From: Casuarina equisetifolia
Taxonomy: Eukaryota > Streptophyta > Magnoliopsida > Fagales > Casuarinaceae
Reading direction: 5' to 3'
Assembly (NCBI GenBank): GCA_028551475.1
Contig: CM052361.1
Coordinates: forward strand, 9,059,501-9,123,500
Length of the DNA: 64,000 nucleotides
Part shown: in pieces, positions 23,505 to 36,437 of the stretch
Position numbering within the stretch: the first letter of the stretch is position 1
Layout: every line of letters begins with the position of its first letter
Position numbers and translations under genes: made by a program
Notes under the pieces: generated by a model
What the model was told of the DNA's origin: nothing
What the model saw: the letters and a program-made list of their open reading frames with translations, nothing else
Databases searched by the model: none

Positions 23505-26500
23505 ATGGATTCGCGTCGCAACAGCTCACCTCCCTATATGCTTCCTAGAAAGAGAGCGCGCGGAGGAGGAGGAGGAGGAGGAGGAGGAGGAGGAGAAGAA
23601 GAAAAAGCAGAAGAATACTCGCCCAACAGGCAACGCTTGGCCATGAACGACAGTACCAGCAGCCACGACGACGGAAGCGGCAACGTCATGGCTTTAGGAA
23701 ATGGTAACTCGCCGGATATCGACGAGGATCTCCACAGCCGCCAGCTTGCGGTGTATGGACGCGAGACTATGCGGCGGCTCTTTGCCTCCAGCGTTCTTGT
23801 CTCTGGCATGCAGGGTCTTGGTGCTGAGATCGGTACGGGAATACCAAAATGTTTCCTCTTTAAAGGCCTAGATTTTCGTGTTTTGTTTTTGTTGGAGTTT
23901 CACGGGTGAACCGGTGATGGTTAGTGTTGCCAGGCGTTTGGACTGTGTTAACAATGAAGTATGACAATGAGAGTTGGGGTTATCTATTTTCCTCGCAGCG
24001 AAGAACCTTATACTTGCGGGCGTGAAGTCGGTGACATTGCACGACGAAGGTGTTGTGGAGCTCTGGGATTTATCTGGGAACTTCATTTTCTCCGAGGATG
24101 ATGTGGGGAAGAATCGGGCCCTTGCTTCTGTACAGAAATTGCAGGAACTGAACAACTCTGTTACCATTTCTACTTTGACGACCGAATTGACTAAGGAGCA
24201 GCTTTCGGATTTTCAGGTAATGTTTTTGGGTTCCTGAGATTGTTTGTTTAATTGATCTAATACGGAAACAATGCTTAACTTCCCTTCTCGTTTCTTTGGT
24301 GGTATGAGGCAACGTTATAAACAGAATTAAAAATTCGTAAATGTTTTAAATATAATACTTGGTTAATCATGCCAAGAGAAATAAGGCTACAGAATTAGCT
24401 AGAATCATACGAGATGAAAGTAGATTTGGTATCCTTTCAGAATTACGAACTTATATGCATATGTAGATGATGGATAGAACGAAGAGAGATCAACTAACAC
24501 TGGAGGAATTAGATGATTCCATGTATGTCCAGCTTTCATCCGTTACGAATTATTTGTAATGGAGGCCAACATAAAGCTGTTGAAAGGAGAGTGAATGCAT
24601 TCAAAGGGGTTGGAAAGAAAAAAGAGTTCTTGAAATAAAAACTGTCATGAATTTGCCCAAAATAACTTCATTAGAAGGTCTGTTTAAAGATCCTGCATGG
24701 AGTAAGCTTAGAACACTGGGTGTAACTGTACAAACTGCCAAGTTCTTATTGCTGCAGACTTGGCTTCATTTACTGTTAAAGATCTTTTCCATGACCAAAC
24801 TTTGTGCTTTGTTCAGTTCTTCCCAATTTTTGTCGCTTCTTTTCTACCAGTGTTTGAATGAGATCTTCGAGAGCTCTATTTTGCTAGAGAAGAAGATAAT
24901 TATGTCATAATGCAGCTTGGGCAAGTTGGGAAGTTTGTTTATCCAAGTTGGCAATTTAATTCCTTATGATGTATTAGACTTCTTGGCCTTCTCTTTGAGT
25001 CTCTTTCTATTTGCGTGTGTTGCAAATCATACATAATATTTTATTGCTTTTCCTTATTGCATGTCATGTGTGTGTGATTGCAAACTTCTCAAAATCTTTA
25101 TTGGTGGCAATTGATATGTTTGAGTGGGTTTTAGAGGAATTTGAACCAACTATATCCGTATGAAGTTGCTGCCACTAAGCCGCAAGAGTTAATGACTACA
25201 GACACGAGTCAATGCTAATTAAAATTTTGAAACCATTTAATTGAATAAATGGAAATTTGAAAAAGATGAATGTGCTTTGATTCTTGTTCTGCTTCTGATC
25301 ATTTTTTTTAATGTGTTTTCTGTGCTTACAGGTGGTAGTTTTTACCGACATTAGCTTGGAAAAAGCAATTGAATTTGACAATTACTGCCACAAGCATCAA
25401 CCTCCTATCTCCTTTATCAAATCTGATGTACGGGGTCTTTTTGGTAGCGTGTTCTGTGACTTTGGCCCGGAGTTTACTGTTTTTGATGTTGATGGTGAGG
25501 ATCCGCATACAGGAATAATTGCATCTATTAGCAATGACAATCCTGCTCTTGTCGCCTGTGTTGATGATGAGAGGCTTGAGTTCCAGGATGGTGATCTGGT
25601 TGTGTTTTCTGAAGTTGATGGAATGACAGAGTTGAATGATGGAAAGCCAAGGAAGGTTAGGAATGCAAGGCCTTACTCATTTGCGATTGAGGAGGACACC
25701 ACAAATTATGCTTCATATATGAGAGGTGGTATAGTTACACAGGTGAAGCAACCAAAGGTGTTGAACTTTAAGCCCTTGCAAGAAGCACTAAGGGAGCCCG
25801 GGGATTTTCTTCTAAGTGACTTCTCCAAGTTTGATCGTCCACCCCTCCTTCACCTGGCATTTCAGTCACTTGATAAATTTAAATTGGAGTTTGGACGCTT
25901 TCCAGTTGCGGGATCAGAGGATGATGCGCAGAAATTGATTTCTCTTGTCATTAGCATCAATGATACCTTATCAGATGGGAGACTTGAGGCGATTGACCAA
26001 AACCTTCTTCAGCATTTTGCATCTGGTGCCAGGGCTGTGCTGAATCCGATGGCTGCCATGTTTGGTGGTATTGTTGGACAGGAAGTTGTGAAGGCTTGCA
26101 CTGGGAAGTTTCATCCACTTTTCCAGGTTGGTTGCGTAAATTGAGGTTTGGTTTGAATGGATCTGAAAACTTGATACATTGATAATTGGATCTAGCTGAA
26201 GCTTTTCTTTGTCCAGACTATGGATCAGGGCTGCTTATCTAATCGAGTAAATTTCACATTATCTGCTGTTTTGAGTTTAGCAGTGAAATGCATGTTAACT
26301 ATGATATCTGTCCTGTATTGTTGAAGTTCTGACTATTTATATGTTTAACCCCAACTTTTTCTTATGCTTCTTGTACAGTTTTTCTACTTCGATTCAGTTG
26401 AGTCCCTCCCTACAGAACCCTTGCATCCTAGTGATCTACAACCGTTAAACAGTCGTTATGATGCACAGATTTCAGTGTTTGGATGCAAGCTCCAGAAGAG

Positions 26501-28948
26501 CCTGGAGGATGCAAAAGCGTTTGTTGTAGGATCGGGTGCCCTGGGGTGCGAATTTTTGAAGAATTTAGCTTTGATGGGGGTTTCTTGTGGTAAACAAGGG
26601 AAGTTAACAATCACAGATGATGATGTAATTGAGAAAAGTAACCTTAGCAGGCAGTTTCTCTTCCGGGACTGGAATATTGGGCAGGCTAAGTCATTTGTTG
26701 CTGCTTCAGCTGCTGGTTTGATAAACCCTTGTCTCAACATCGAAGCACTGCAGAACCGGGCAAGCCCTCAGACAGAGAATGTATTTGATGATGAATTCTG
26801 GGAGAATCTGAGTGTTGTTATCAATGCTCTGGATAATGTAAATGCTAGGCTTTACATTGATCAAAGATGTTTATATTTCCAGAAGCCACTGTTGGAGTCG
26901 GGAACCCTTGGTGCCAAGTGCAACACTCAGATGATCATTCCCCACCTAACTGAAAACTATGGTGCCTCAAGAGACCCCCCTGAAAGGCAAGCACCCATGT
27001 GCACGGTTCACTCATTCCCTCACAATATAGATCATTGCTTGACATGGGCTCGATCTGAATTTGAAGGGTTGCTTGAGAAAACACCAGCTGAAGTAAATGC
27101 TTATCTAGCTAACCCATATGAATACACATCAGCAACGAAGAATGCTGGTGATGCTCAGGCCAGGGACAATTTGGAACGTATTCTTGAGTGCCTTGACAAG
27201 GAGAGATGTCAAACATTCCAAGATTGCATAAAATGGGCTCGTCTGAAGTACAGTTTTCTATTCGCTGATTGCATTTTTTTCATTTAAATATAGCATTGCC
27301 TTTTAAATTCAGCTTCTGACGCATTTATTGATGAAACCAGGTTTGAGGAATACTTTGCTAACCGAGTGAAGCAATTAACATATACTTTTCCTGAAGATGC
27401 CACAACCAGTAATGCAACACCATTCTGGTCTGCTCCTAAGCGTTTCCCTCGCCCTCTGCAGTTCTCAGCTGATGATCCCAGTCACCTTTGTTTTACTATG
27501 GCGGCATCAATACTACGTGCTGAGATGTTTGGCATCCCAATTCCTGATTGGGCGAAGTCTCCCAGAAAGTTGGCTGATGCTGTTAACGAAGTTATTGTCC
27601 CTGATTTCCAGCCTCAAAAAGGTGTCAAGATTGTGACTGATGAGAAAGCTAGCAGTCTTTCTGCTTCTTCAATTGATGATACTGCTGTTATCAATGAGCT
27701 GATTGTGAAGTTAGAACAGTGCCGGAATCAGATGTTGCCAGGTTTCAGGATGAACCCAATACAGTTTGAGAAGGTTGGGCACCTTTCTTTTTCCTTCCTC
27801 TAATTTCTTTCCTACTCACAACCTGTAGGAGGATTCAGATTTGTAGTAAATTTTTTGGACTTACGTTTAAGATGTTTCAGTTCCTAGGCTCTTATTAACT
27901 GATTTAAAGGTTGATTTTTTTGTTCAAGATCAGTTTTATGGTTGATTTGGCTAAGCGCATTTTAATCTTACTAGACTTAGCTGGGGGTGTTTGAGTGTTC
28001 TTAAGAAGTGTACCCATGAGTGGCCTAAGTGACACCCAGTGCGTTGTGCACAAGATCGATACTAACCTTCTTCAAAACCATTCCTAAAACCGCCAAAGGA
28101 AATGGAGTTTATTTTATTTTATATTATTCATAGGACAAATGTGCTGCCTAGCCTTGTTCATCCCACATTATCTTGCTACTGAAAACATATTATGCCACTG
28201 TAATTAATTTTTAACTTCCTCCGTAGTCTCGAATTTGTGCATGTTCAGTGCTCCTACACTGAGTTCTTCATTTTTTTTTTCTTGGGTTAGATTTCTTGGT
28301 TAAAGATCATGCGTATAGCATTTAATGTACTTAAATTTTCTTGATGTCCAGGATGATGATACAAACTATCATATGGACCTAATAGCTGGACTTGCAAACA
28401 TGAGAGCGAGGAACTATGGCATCCCTGAAGTTGACAAACTTAAGGCTAAGTTCATTGCTGGGAGGATCATCCCTGCAATTGCAACCTCCACCGCGTTGGC
28501 AACAGGTCTTGTCTGCTTGGAGCTGTACAAGGTTATGGATGGAGGGCACAAATTAGAGGACTACCGAAACACCTTTGTCAACCTAGCACTCCCCCTGTTC
28601 TCAATAGCCGAGCCTGTTCCTCCTAAGGTGATCAAGCACAAAGACATGAGCTGGACTGTGTGGGATAGATGGATTTTGAAGGACAATCCAACTTTGACGG
28701 AGCTTCTTCAGTGGCTGAAAGACAAGGACTTTAATGCCTACAGCATCTCTTATGGGAGTTGCCTACTTTATAACAGCATGTTCCCAAAGCATAGAGAGCG
28801 CCTGGGCAAGAAGTTGGTGGATCTGGCAAGAGATGTGGCCAAGGCAGAACTGCCTCCTTTTCGACGGCACTTCGATGTCATAGTTGCTTGTGAGGACAAC
28901 GATGACAATGATATTGATATACCACAGGTTTCCGTTTACTTCAAGTAG
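23505..28948 (+). CDS. UBA1: Ubiquitin-activating enzyme E1
   Basis: Six exons: 23505-23832, 23999-24216, 25332-26126, 26379-27247, 27341-27773 and 28352-28948. They give 1079 residues, essentially the length of Arabidopsis UBA1 (1080). All introns are GT-AG and phases close. The first 70 residues are variable, with a basic RKRAR stretch (possible nuclear signal) and eleven Gly in a row encoded by GGA repeats. The inactive adenylation half begins at [15 protein letters not shown]. The active adenylation half has the nucleotide-binding motif [12 protein letters not shown] (near residue 500) and [13 protein letters not shown]. The catalytic Cys is in [12 protein letters not shown] (about residue 655). 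The C-terminal ubiquitin-fold domain binds E2s. The enzyme activates ubiquitin with ATP to start all ubiquitin conjugation, in cytosol and nucleus. No lesion is seen. UBA1 and UBA2 cannot be told apart here. Confidence 0.95.
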
Positions 28949-29547
28949 CAATTTTATTTGGTCAGCCAAAAAAAATAAAATTTCTTAAGAGGAGACCCAA
29001 AGAACTTCAGATCGTCTGCATATTTCAAGGTAGTACTGAGTGCCAGTTTTTGTGCAATATCAATCAGTGATTTGCTCCTCGGGAGATTGAGCGATGATTT
29101 TTGTGATTCTTTTAATCGTTTTATTGATCTACAAAAAGCATGAAGTCTGACCATATCGTGAAAACGAGATAATTTCGGCCGGTGTTTTGTGCCAATTAGT
29201 GAATGGTCCCGCGTTTGTCACAGAATTTTAGGCAGTGCGAATTCCAATTATGCTTCATCCTGCTCTTGACACTAGAATTCTTGATTCCTGTCCATGTGTA
29301 TCAGGGCACAAGAGAACGATGTTCCCAGACTCCGAACAGCTGTGCCTTTTCATTCTCTACCCTCAATTGGAAAGATTAAACAATGATAGCAATTCTCATG
29401 GTGAACCTCAAAATATGGTATACTATTTCTCAGTTTAATCAATCATTTCTAATGTTGTTGTATTGGCTTCAACAATCTATACAGTAAAAAATGGAAGTAA
29501 ATCTCTTGATATTTTACATATGTACTGTAGGAAGACCCTCCATCCTA
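28949..29547. other. 3' region of UBA1 and 3' flank of GRAS copy 1
   Basis: The first 250 bases are the likely UBA1 3' UTR. From about 29440 the sequence (TTGTATTGGCTTCAACAATC and on) is the shared 3' flank found beside every GRAS copy (about 43190, 52270 and 57810), so the array begins here. Confidence 0.7.
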
Positions 29548-31281
29548 TTAGATTCGACTTGCCCAGACTGAAAATCTCATTATTGAAGTTCCTCTCCATT
29601 CCAAGACCATCTCATTTCCATTCCGTCCTTGGATCCTTGTTCCATACGAGCTTTCACCCTCTCTTACCACTTCTTTTGCTTCTGCTGTTATCTCTTTGCT
29701 CAGTCTCCAACCTTCCAATCCAAGCCCTCCATGAAGATGGCAGCCCTCCCTTATCTCCTTCCACTTTTGGATCCAAGCAAGAGAGGAGATGTAAGGGGCG
29801 ACGAACATACACTGCATGGCTACTCTTGCTACTGCAAGATGAAGTGGGAAATTCACTTCCATTGATTCCAACAAGGCTTGGTAATGCAGCAAATGCTCAT
29901 CAAAGAATGACCCAAATCCTGAGCAATTTTTCAGCTTTTCACAAGCATCTCCATCGCCAAAGGTCACAATTCCCTTGTTACAAGCGGAATCAGCTATCAA
30001 TTCCTTTGCTGCTCTTCGGAATTCCATAACATGCCTTCTGCTTCGCCCCCTTCCCATGTGTGGAAGCCCCACCATGCAATTGAAAACTAACCATTCTCTC
30101 CTTCTGTCCCCTTTCTTCATTTTCTTAACCAAATTCTCAATTCCCATCTCCTCCACCGTCAACTTCAGACCAAAATGCTGAGCTTCTTCATGGAGTCGCC
30201 TTCTTGTTTCCTCGAACTTCCGGGATGAAGGAACATAATCAGAATCATCCTCCTCCTCCCACTTGATTGATGTCAACTTTAATGTTCTGTTCTGGCGTGA
30301 AACTGCCTCAATGATTGAAGGCCATTGAATCCCTTCTCCCATGTCGAATTCCACTATGTGTTTCGTCTCAGCATCGTCCGGGATAGCTTCAAGAATCGCG
30401 GAGTTTGATGCGAAGTGAGGAAACCTTTCTGCTGGGAAGGTTTGGTAAAATTCCTTCAGTGCAGTCTCATAGTTCTTGCAGGACTCTTGTTTTAGGTAGC
30501 TGCCTCTGTTTTCGATTTCCAGGCACAGGTAGAAGGCAACACGCTCCAAGGTTTCCCCAACTGGGCTCACCTTCTTGCCGATGGATCTCAGAATAACCTG
30601 CGCAAGCGCTCTCTGTTCCTTCTCCAAGGCTTCGCCATAGGACTTCAGTAGATGGCGAAGGCTCAACAGGTTGTCGATTTCCATGTCTTCTCCTGGCACG
30701 ATTAAGGCTGGTTGGATTGACGCTACTTTCGCTGACTCGATCATCGACGGACTTGGACTCCATCGATCCTTCTCTATTGCTTCTTCATAAGTCCCAAGTT
30801 GATAAGGATGGCTCAATTGGTTATCGATCTCCATGTCTTGTCCGGGCAAGGATGTCACACCTGATGATGACTCGGATATGACAGACGGGCTATGACTCCA
30901 AAATTCTTCTCCTTCAGTTGGCACTTGCTTCGAAGGGAAACTTCCCGTACTCTCTTCAAAAATACCATAGTCACCTGCAATCTCATCGACCCAAGTGGGG
31001 TCTAGGCTCTTCAACCCCATCGAGAAATCTTCCACGGCTAGCATGACTTGCTGCTGGGAATCATCGAGGGTTGGAAATTGGGAAAAGTCATCGGGAATCA
31101 TGGTCGAAGAAAAGAGGGTGGAGCATGGTTCAGAGGAGTCTGTTTTGGCGAAGGGAGCAGTGAAATCATAGTAATCAAACAGGAAATCCATGTTTTGGGT
31201 ATGTCCGGGAAACTCTTCAAAAGTTGAATCTATAACAGTGTCGAATGGCCATGAAGGCTGTAGAAGCTCAGGCTGCATCAT
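29548..31281 (-). CDS. GRAS-domain transcription regulator, NSP2-like, copy 1
   Basis: Intronless, 577 residues. The N-terminal 190 residues are acidic and Ser-rich (MMQPELLQP..., DYYDF). The GRAS domain follows. LHR I is around LLSLRHLLKSYGEALEKEQ (about 205-223). The VHIID block is KHIVEFDMGEGIQWPSIIEA (307-326). LHR II is around LHEEAQHFGLKL, the PFYRE region contains LVFNCMVGLPHMGRGRSRR (398-416), and the SAW end is LEWRGTSIMRFSVW (560-574). The EGIQW core and C-terminus are closest to the NSP2-like group as I recall it. GRAS proteins are nuclear co-regulators; NSP2 acts in symbiosis and strigolactone signalling, but the role of this non-canonical group is unknown to me. The last Asp of VHIID is Glu and the residue before His is Lys, unlike the other copies. 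A DMEIDNxLS segment occurs twice (149-173, 199-223). Confidence 0.88.
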   Translation of the reverse strand: MMQPELLQPSWPFDTVIDSTFEEFPGHTQNMDFLFDYYDFTAPFAKTDSSEPCSTLFSSTMIPDDFSQFPTLDDSQQQVMLAVEDFSMGLKSLDPTWVDEIAGDYGIFEESTGSFPSKQVPTEGEEFWSHSPSVISESSSGVTSLPGQDMEIDNQLSHPYQLGTYEEAIEKDRWSPSPSMIESAKVASIQPALIVPGEDMEIDNLLSLRHLLKSYGEALEKEQRALAQVILRSIGKKVSPVGETLERVAFYLCLEIENRGSYLKQESCKNYETALKEFYQTFPAERFPHFASNSAILEAIPDDAETKHIVEFDMGEGIQWPSIIEAVSRQNRTLKLTSIKWEEEDDSDYVPSSRKFEETRRRLHEEAQHFGLKLTVEEMGIENLVKKMKKGDRRREWLVFNCMVGLPHMGRGRSRRHVMEFRRAAKELIADSACNKGIVTFGDGDACEKLKNCSGFGSFFDEHLLHYQALLESMEVNFPLHLAVARVAMQCMFVAPYISSLAWIQKWKEIREGCHLHGGLGLEGWRLSKEITAEAKEVVREGESSYGTRIQGRNGNEMVLEWRGTSIMRFSVWASRI

Positions 31282-31343
31282 CTTTTACTGATGTCTATGG
31301 GGTAAAAGGAAACTTTGAGGTGAAATTGCTTTACAGGAAAGCC

Positions 31344-31354
31344 AATTTATACAC
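31344..31354 (-). promoter_or_regulatory. TATA box of GRAS copy 1
   Basis: GTGTATAAATT on the minus strand lies about 63-73 bases before the start codon. The same box stands at the same distance before copy 2 (45916-45926) and is degenerate before copies 3 and 4. Confidence 0.55.
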
Positions 31355-32528
31355 ATATTTATAATCGGTGAATATGAAGAGAGAGATTAACATTAATTCA
31401 TTGGAAAAACCGATTGTCAAATTTAGCATCTTCGACCATATGCTCTTTTTTTTTGTCCTAATAATTTATGGTCAATCATAATCAGCCAGTTTCCACAGAA
31501 TTTCATTCCCACGCGGTTTTCTTTACTAGCAGCTTCTTGAAGGTTGCCTGTGATGAAGACTTCGTCGAATAACCTTCATTTCTTTTCAATGTAGTTACTT
31601 TCAAATCCTTAGAGATGTAACACGCAAATTAATATCTTAAACGAACGGATATGGTGAAGAAAACACCCCAATGGTATTAATCCATGTAATGGAAAAGATC
31701 GGAGCTTCTATTTGGACCACCTTGTCATCAACAGAATATGTTGTTCTCGTCAGTAAGGACAAGGCAGAAGTAGTTCATGTATAGACATGAAAACTGCTGG
31801 AGATTGGGGGGCAAGACAAGGTGGACCGCCCAGTCGGCACCATTTGAACCGCCCCAGAAAACGGATAAAATTTGCCACCTGGAAAGATTACAACCTAAAT
31901 GTTGGAGAAAGTCACATGTTAAAAAGATAAAATTGTTAAATATTGTTTAAATGTTAAAAATATTTTTTTAATACATGAACTCTTTAAATATGTTGAGTGT
32001 TTTTTTTTTTTTTAAAACTCATATATCCTTAAAGTGTCGAAATTAAGACTAGAAGGATTTAAAGAACACTTATTTACCACTAAACTTGACACTTGTTGAT
32101 TAAATATATTTGATATATGAAAGAGGGTCATTTTAATTCATTTAACCTTAAACTTAATATATACTTTAGTAAGGAAAAATGTTGAAGATAAAAGTCTCAA
32201 ATCAAAAAGAAGTGATCATAGTGTTTAAATATAAAAATATTCTTTGACTCATAAATAGCTTTTAGGTGGAACTAGGCTTTCTAAGAGTAAAAACTATGGT
32301 TTTTTTTTTTAATAAATTTTTTAATTTTGTCCTCAGGGCTTAGTTCCCAATTCTCATTCCCCATACTTGCACAATCATTTTATCGATGCAAATAGGCTGA
32401 ATGTCTACCCAAATTGTTTTCTTCCTATGTTTTTCTACAGCAACTTCATTGGTTATATCGTGTAATCATCATTTAGGCTAGATTAGTTCTCAAAACTCTT
32501 TGTTTTATGATAATTTAGACATCAAACT

Positions 32529-33019
32529 TGTTAGGAAAATTCAACCAAGTCACATTATCCACGTAAAGATTGAATACACAATTATAGAAACACACACACA
32601 CCCTTAAACATAGTAGATTTAAGAGGTTCAAAACATCATAATATTTTATATTTTTTGTAGTATTTTCTTATTAGATTTTCTTATATATTCTCTCTCCTCA
32701 AATAGGTATTTCATAAATTCTCTCATCAACTAGAATTCATAAGATGAGTCTTTTTTAACAATTATCCCCCCATGAGAACTCTCTCAACTCGTCTACTAGG
32801 TTTCTTTATACTTCCTTTATTTATAGAGAAACCCTAAAGGAATTCTAGTTGAATACTACTAAGAAAACCTACTTCCACAATAAAATAAGAATCTTAACCT
32901 AATGCTACTAGAAAACCCATTACATCTAAAATATATTTCTTAGTTCCACAATTATATAGAGATCCATGATTGTAATGACAATCATATCTTTTAACTTAAT
33001 TGTTCTACCAATTCTAACA
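32529..33019. mobile_element. Solo LTR, 491 bp, in unit 1
   Basis: It begins TGTTAGGAAA and ends ATTCTAACA (TG...CA with TGTTAG/CTAACA inverted ends). It is flanked by the 5-bp duplication AAACT (32524-32528 and 33020-33024). Units 2 (47333-47337) and 3 (about 55187) carry the empty site. Family is probably copia, judged only from the end sequence. Confidence 0.85.
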
Positions 33020-34539
33020 AAACTCAGCACAAACTCCAGTCCAAGATCATACCCCTTCATGAAATAGTGTTAAATATTACAAGAAGCAAGCTTTTCTAGA
33101 CCATACCATTGCTTCTCTTTGAGGGCATATACAGAAAGATTACTATCATAACAGCATTTACCAATTGATATAACATTCATGAAAGTAGAGGGAATTTTCT
33201 TGGAGAAAACATGAAAAGATAGTTACGTCTACCAGCTAATTTGAAATGTGTGCTTTCTAAATTGCACAATGTTTTAAGGGACTTTCTCTCTTGATTGTCA
33301 AAGCCTCTTCCCATCCTATTTGTCCATAAATTGCCTCCTCCTCCACTGTAGTCTCACAAACTACAGCACCAAATGATCCCGATAATCCAAACAATTTACT
33401 TTTTAACTTACTAAATATTTTGCCTAAAGTGTTAAAGAAGAGCATTATTGATGATGTTTTCATTTTGTTTATTGTTTGTTAGACCCATAGTTAACAAAGA
33501 ATTCACCTCCAAAATATGATATTCTAGACTTAAAACCAGAGTAAACAGCCGCATCAATGCAAGCACAGCAACCCTTAAAACCTGTAAATCTCCGGAGCAA
33601 AAAACAAGATGACAGGTGCTGATACATGTATAGCAGCGTCAAGGGTTGCGTCCCGAGATGACCATGAAAATCCTTGAAACTAGAGGATGTTGTCTTGGAG
33701 AGGACATGGAAAGATAGTTGAGACCTGGACGTCTCTAACAGCTAATACAACAGCTGTGCGTTCTAAATTGGACGGCAATGATAGGATATTTGTTGCCATG
33801 CCATTTCAGACATCGTAGTCCACAGAACAGAGTCTGCATGTCTCTCGACCTGTTCAACGTGGCTCTCTTCATGCTTATCGGCAAGATTTTTCAACTCCAC
33901 GTGGAAAGAATTATGGAGTCAATCCCTCAATATTAACAAAATGTTGGAATATATCAAGCAGTTTTTGGCTCTTTGTACACTGCACAATCATTTCTAGTGT
34001 TGGTGTTAGATAACCTTGTTATTGGACATATTGGGGCATGTTTGATTCCGTTTCGAACAAATATCTAAACATACAAATCGGTAGTTAGTGAACACCGACG
34101 AAAGGATAAGAAAAATCTTATCCTTAATCTTTTGATCTGGTTAGCTAGCCATCTATTCTTCAAACACTTTTTTTTTTCTCATTACTAGAATACCATGACG
34201 CATGGTCCAAGTTTTGGTGTTTATGATACACTTTATTGGTCGTGAATTTGTACTATCATTGTTTGAATTTTCAAACAATCGACAATAGGGCAAGAGCATA
34301 ACAGATTTGATATCTACAAATAACTAGTCTTTGTAGTTATGCCTAATATTGTCAGGCAGTCATTGGTAGCAGGAGCTTAGGTCTCTTGTTTGCGAAGAGA
34401 CCATCAGGTCAGTCCATGAAAATAAAACTTTACAACCTAGAAAACTTGCTTTCAGGGTCTACTGTGTCACTCCTCAGATGTTATGCTTAAAATGCGGCTG
34501 CTGTGACTGTAGGTTTTGGTTAGGAATCAAACAAATTTA

Positions 34540-35780
34540 GGGTGTTCTTATTAATTATCTTGTCTGTGTTTGTCGTAGAAGGTGGTTCATAGTCTTCACT
34601 GACTTGGCAAAGGTATTTTTGCGACTTGGCAAGCAGCAAGCAACTAATTCTATTCTGTACACAGAATTGTTCCGGAAAAAGGATGTAGAAACTTGGTTTG
34701 GCCCCTTGCACTAATTGCTCTCTGTGACATGGTGAGGATACCGTATATATCTCTACTAACAAAATTTTTTCTTGCGGTGAAGAAAGTTCAATAACGGTGC
34801 AGTTCATTCCAGAAGAGGTATTGTAAAAAGCGATGGAAGAAGATGCTGATATATGAAGAAGAAAAATATATAGAGAAGAGTAGAGAAAGTGTGAATGAAA
34901 ATTCTACAGAAAAGTGTGAAAAAGAGAGAGGAGAATATCTGTAATCTACAGTATGGTTAGCATGAATATATCCTTGAGAGAAGAAGGATGCATTGGGGGA
35001 CCTGGAGAGGAGCAAAGATTGTAAAATCATCCTTCTGTTTGCGGTAAAAGAAACCTCATTTTTTTTACTCATGGACATAGGCAACAATTCTGCTATACCA
35101 TGTAAAATACTTGTTCTTCATGTCTACATGTTATTTCTGCTTATTGTAGCTTTATTAAGATCATTAACATCCACAGAGCATAAAAAAGGTACTCCTTGTC
35201 ATAACAAATTAGTATCAGAGCTCTTGGTTCATGATTTACTAGTTTGTGTTTTTACTCTCAACATAACATTGTCAAGTCAAATATGGAAAAACTTGACGGT
35301 AAGAACGATGTCAGTCTTTGGAAGTTGAAGATACGAGCTTGTTGAGTCAACAAGGAACACTGGCAGCACTTCAGAGAAAAGAAAGCTACCGCAATTAATG
35401 ACTAATACTCAAAAGGAAGATCTACTAGAAAAAGCTAATGGGGGAAGGTATACAACTTGATATTTAAATAGATGAATTTAAAAAAATTATTCTAAATTTG
35501 CAGAATATTGACGTTAATGTTGGGGATGAGGACCAAACTTTGCTACTTTTTTTGTTCTCTACCTAAATCATTGAGAAATAGATACTCTTTTGGTTTTTGC
35601 TCAGATTTAATATCATCTAACCTGAGTTTTAAATTTTGCACCTTGTCATTTACGGACTAGATCTCAGGAGATGTGTTTTGTTAAGTTTGGGAAAAGTGAG
35701 TATGCTGGAAGTAGTGTAAAAGTATATTTTAAGTTGTCAATATTTGGTTTGGAGTTCTTGTTATATGTGGAAATGCTACC
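34540..35780 (+). mobile_element. Decayed copia retrotransposon 5' end, unit 1
   Basis: TTAGTATCAGAGCTC at 35209-35223 looks like the initiator-Met primer-binding site after an LTR. About 60 bases on, AAACTTGACGGTAAGAACGA begins a gag-like reading (KLDGKND, LWKLKIRAC), typical of copia gag N-termini, but it is broken by stops. Bounds are approximate. The same relic lies in unit 2, so it predates the split of units 1 and 2. Confidence 0.7.
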
Positions 35781-36437
35781 CTTTTTTGATAATTAGTTTT
35801 AAATGAACAAATGAATCTTTCCAATGTGACATGATAGCCAAAAATTTCAGATGCCCTTTTGTGCACAAGAATTTCAAATAATCTTCCCTATTAAAAGATT
35901 TCACTTAAGCCACTAAGGTTAGTGTGCATATAGTCGGATGAGCCATTGACCCATCAAAGATTCACAGAGGCCTTTGACCCATTAGAGTTTCAAATGGGCC
36001 TTGAGTCCACCATATCAAATGATTATAATATAGCTTAGCACCTTTTCTCTCTTAAATTATTATGTGAGTTCAGTCTTTTGCATTCTACAAAATACTCGTT
36101 TGATCAGGCATGTTAACAAACAAAGTTGTATTAAAGAATTTAGAAGTTGCCAAGCAATGTTGAAAAATGTGAAAAATATATACACTAGAAATGATGTTCA
36201 GTCAAGGGATTCAAGGCTTTTCAATGTAAAACTAAAGAAATAGAATTCTCCTTCCATTTTCACTCAAAATACAACAATCTAGATAATTCTAGATATTAAT
36301 TTTGCAATATCAATAAATAGTTTTTAATTGGGAAGTGAGTCAGGATTGTTGTAATTTCTTCAATTGTGTAATTGGTCTACAAAGAGATTGAAATATAAGC
36401 TATGAATAATAGATAATTTCAGCTCATGTTGTGTCAA

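Noticed and set aside
29463..30029. Long plus-strand open frame opposite GRAS copy 1 (also at 43208-43750 and 52279-52803)
   Set aside because: It is the antisense shadow of the GRAS coding sequence, and its similarity among copies follows from that.
34788..35087. Hydrophobic minus-strand frame (also 49913-50195)
   Set aside because: It lies antisense in the copia LTR relic and its length reflects the purine-rich plus strand.
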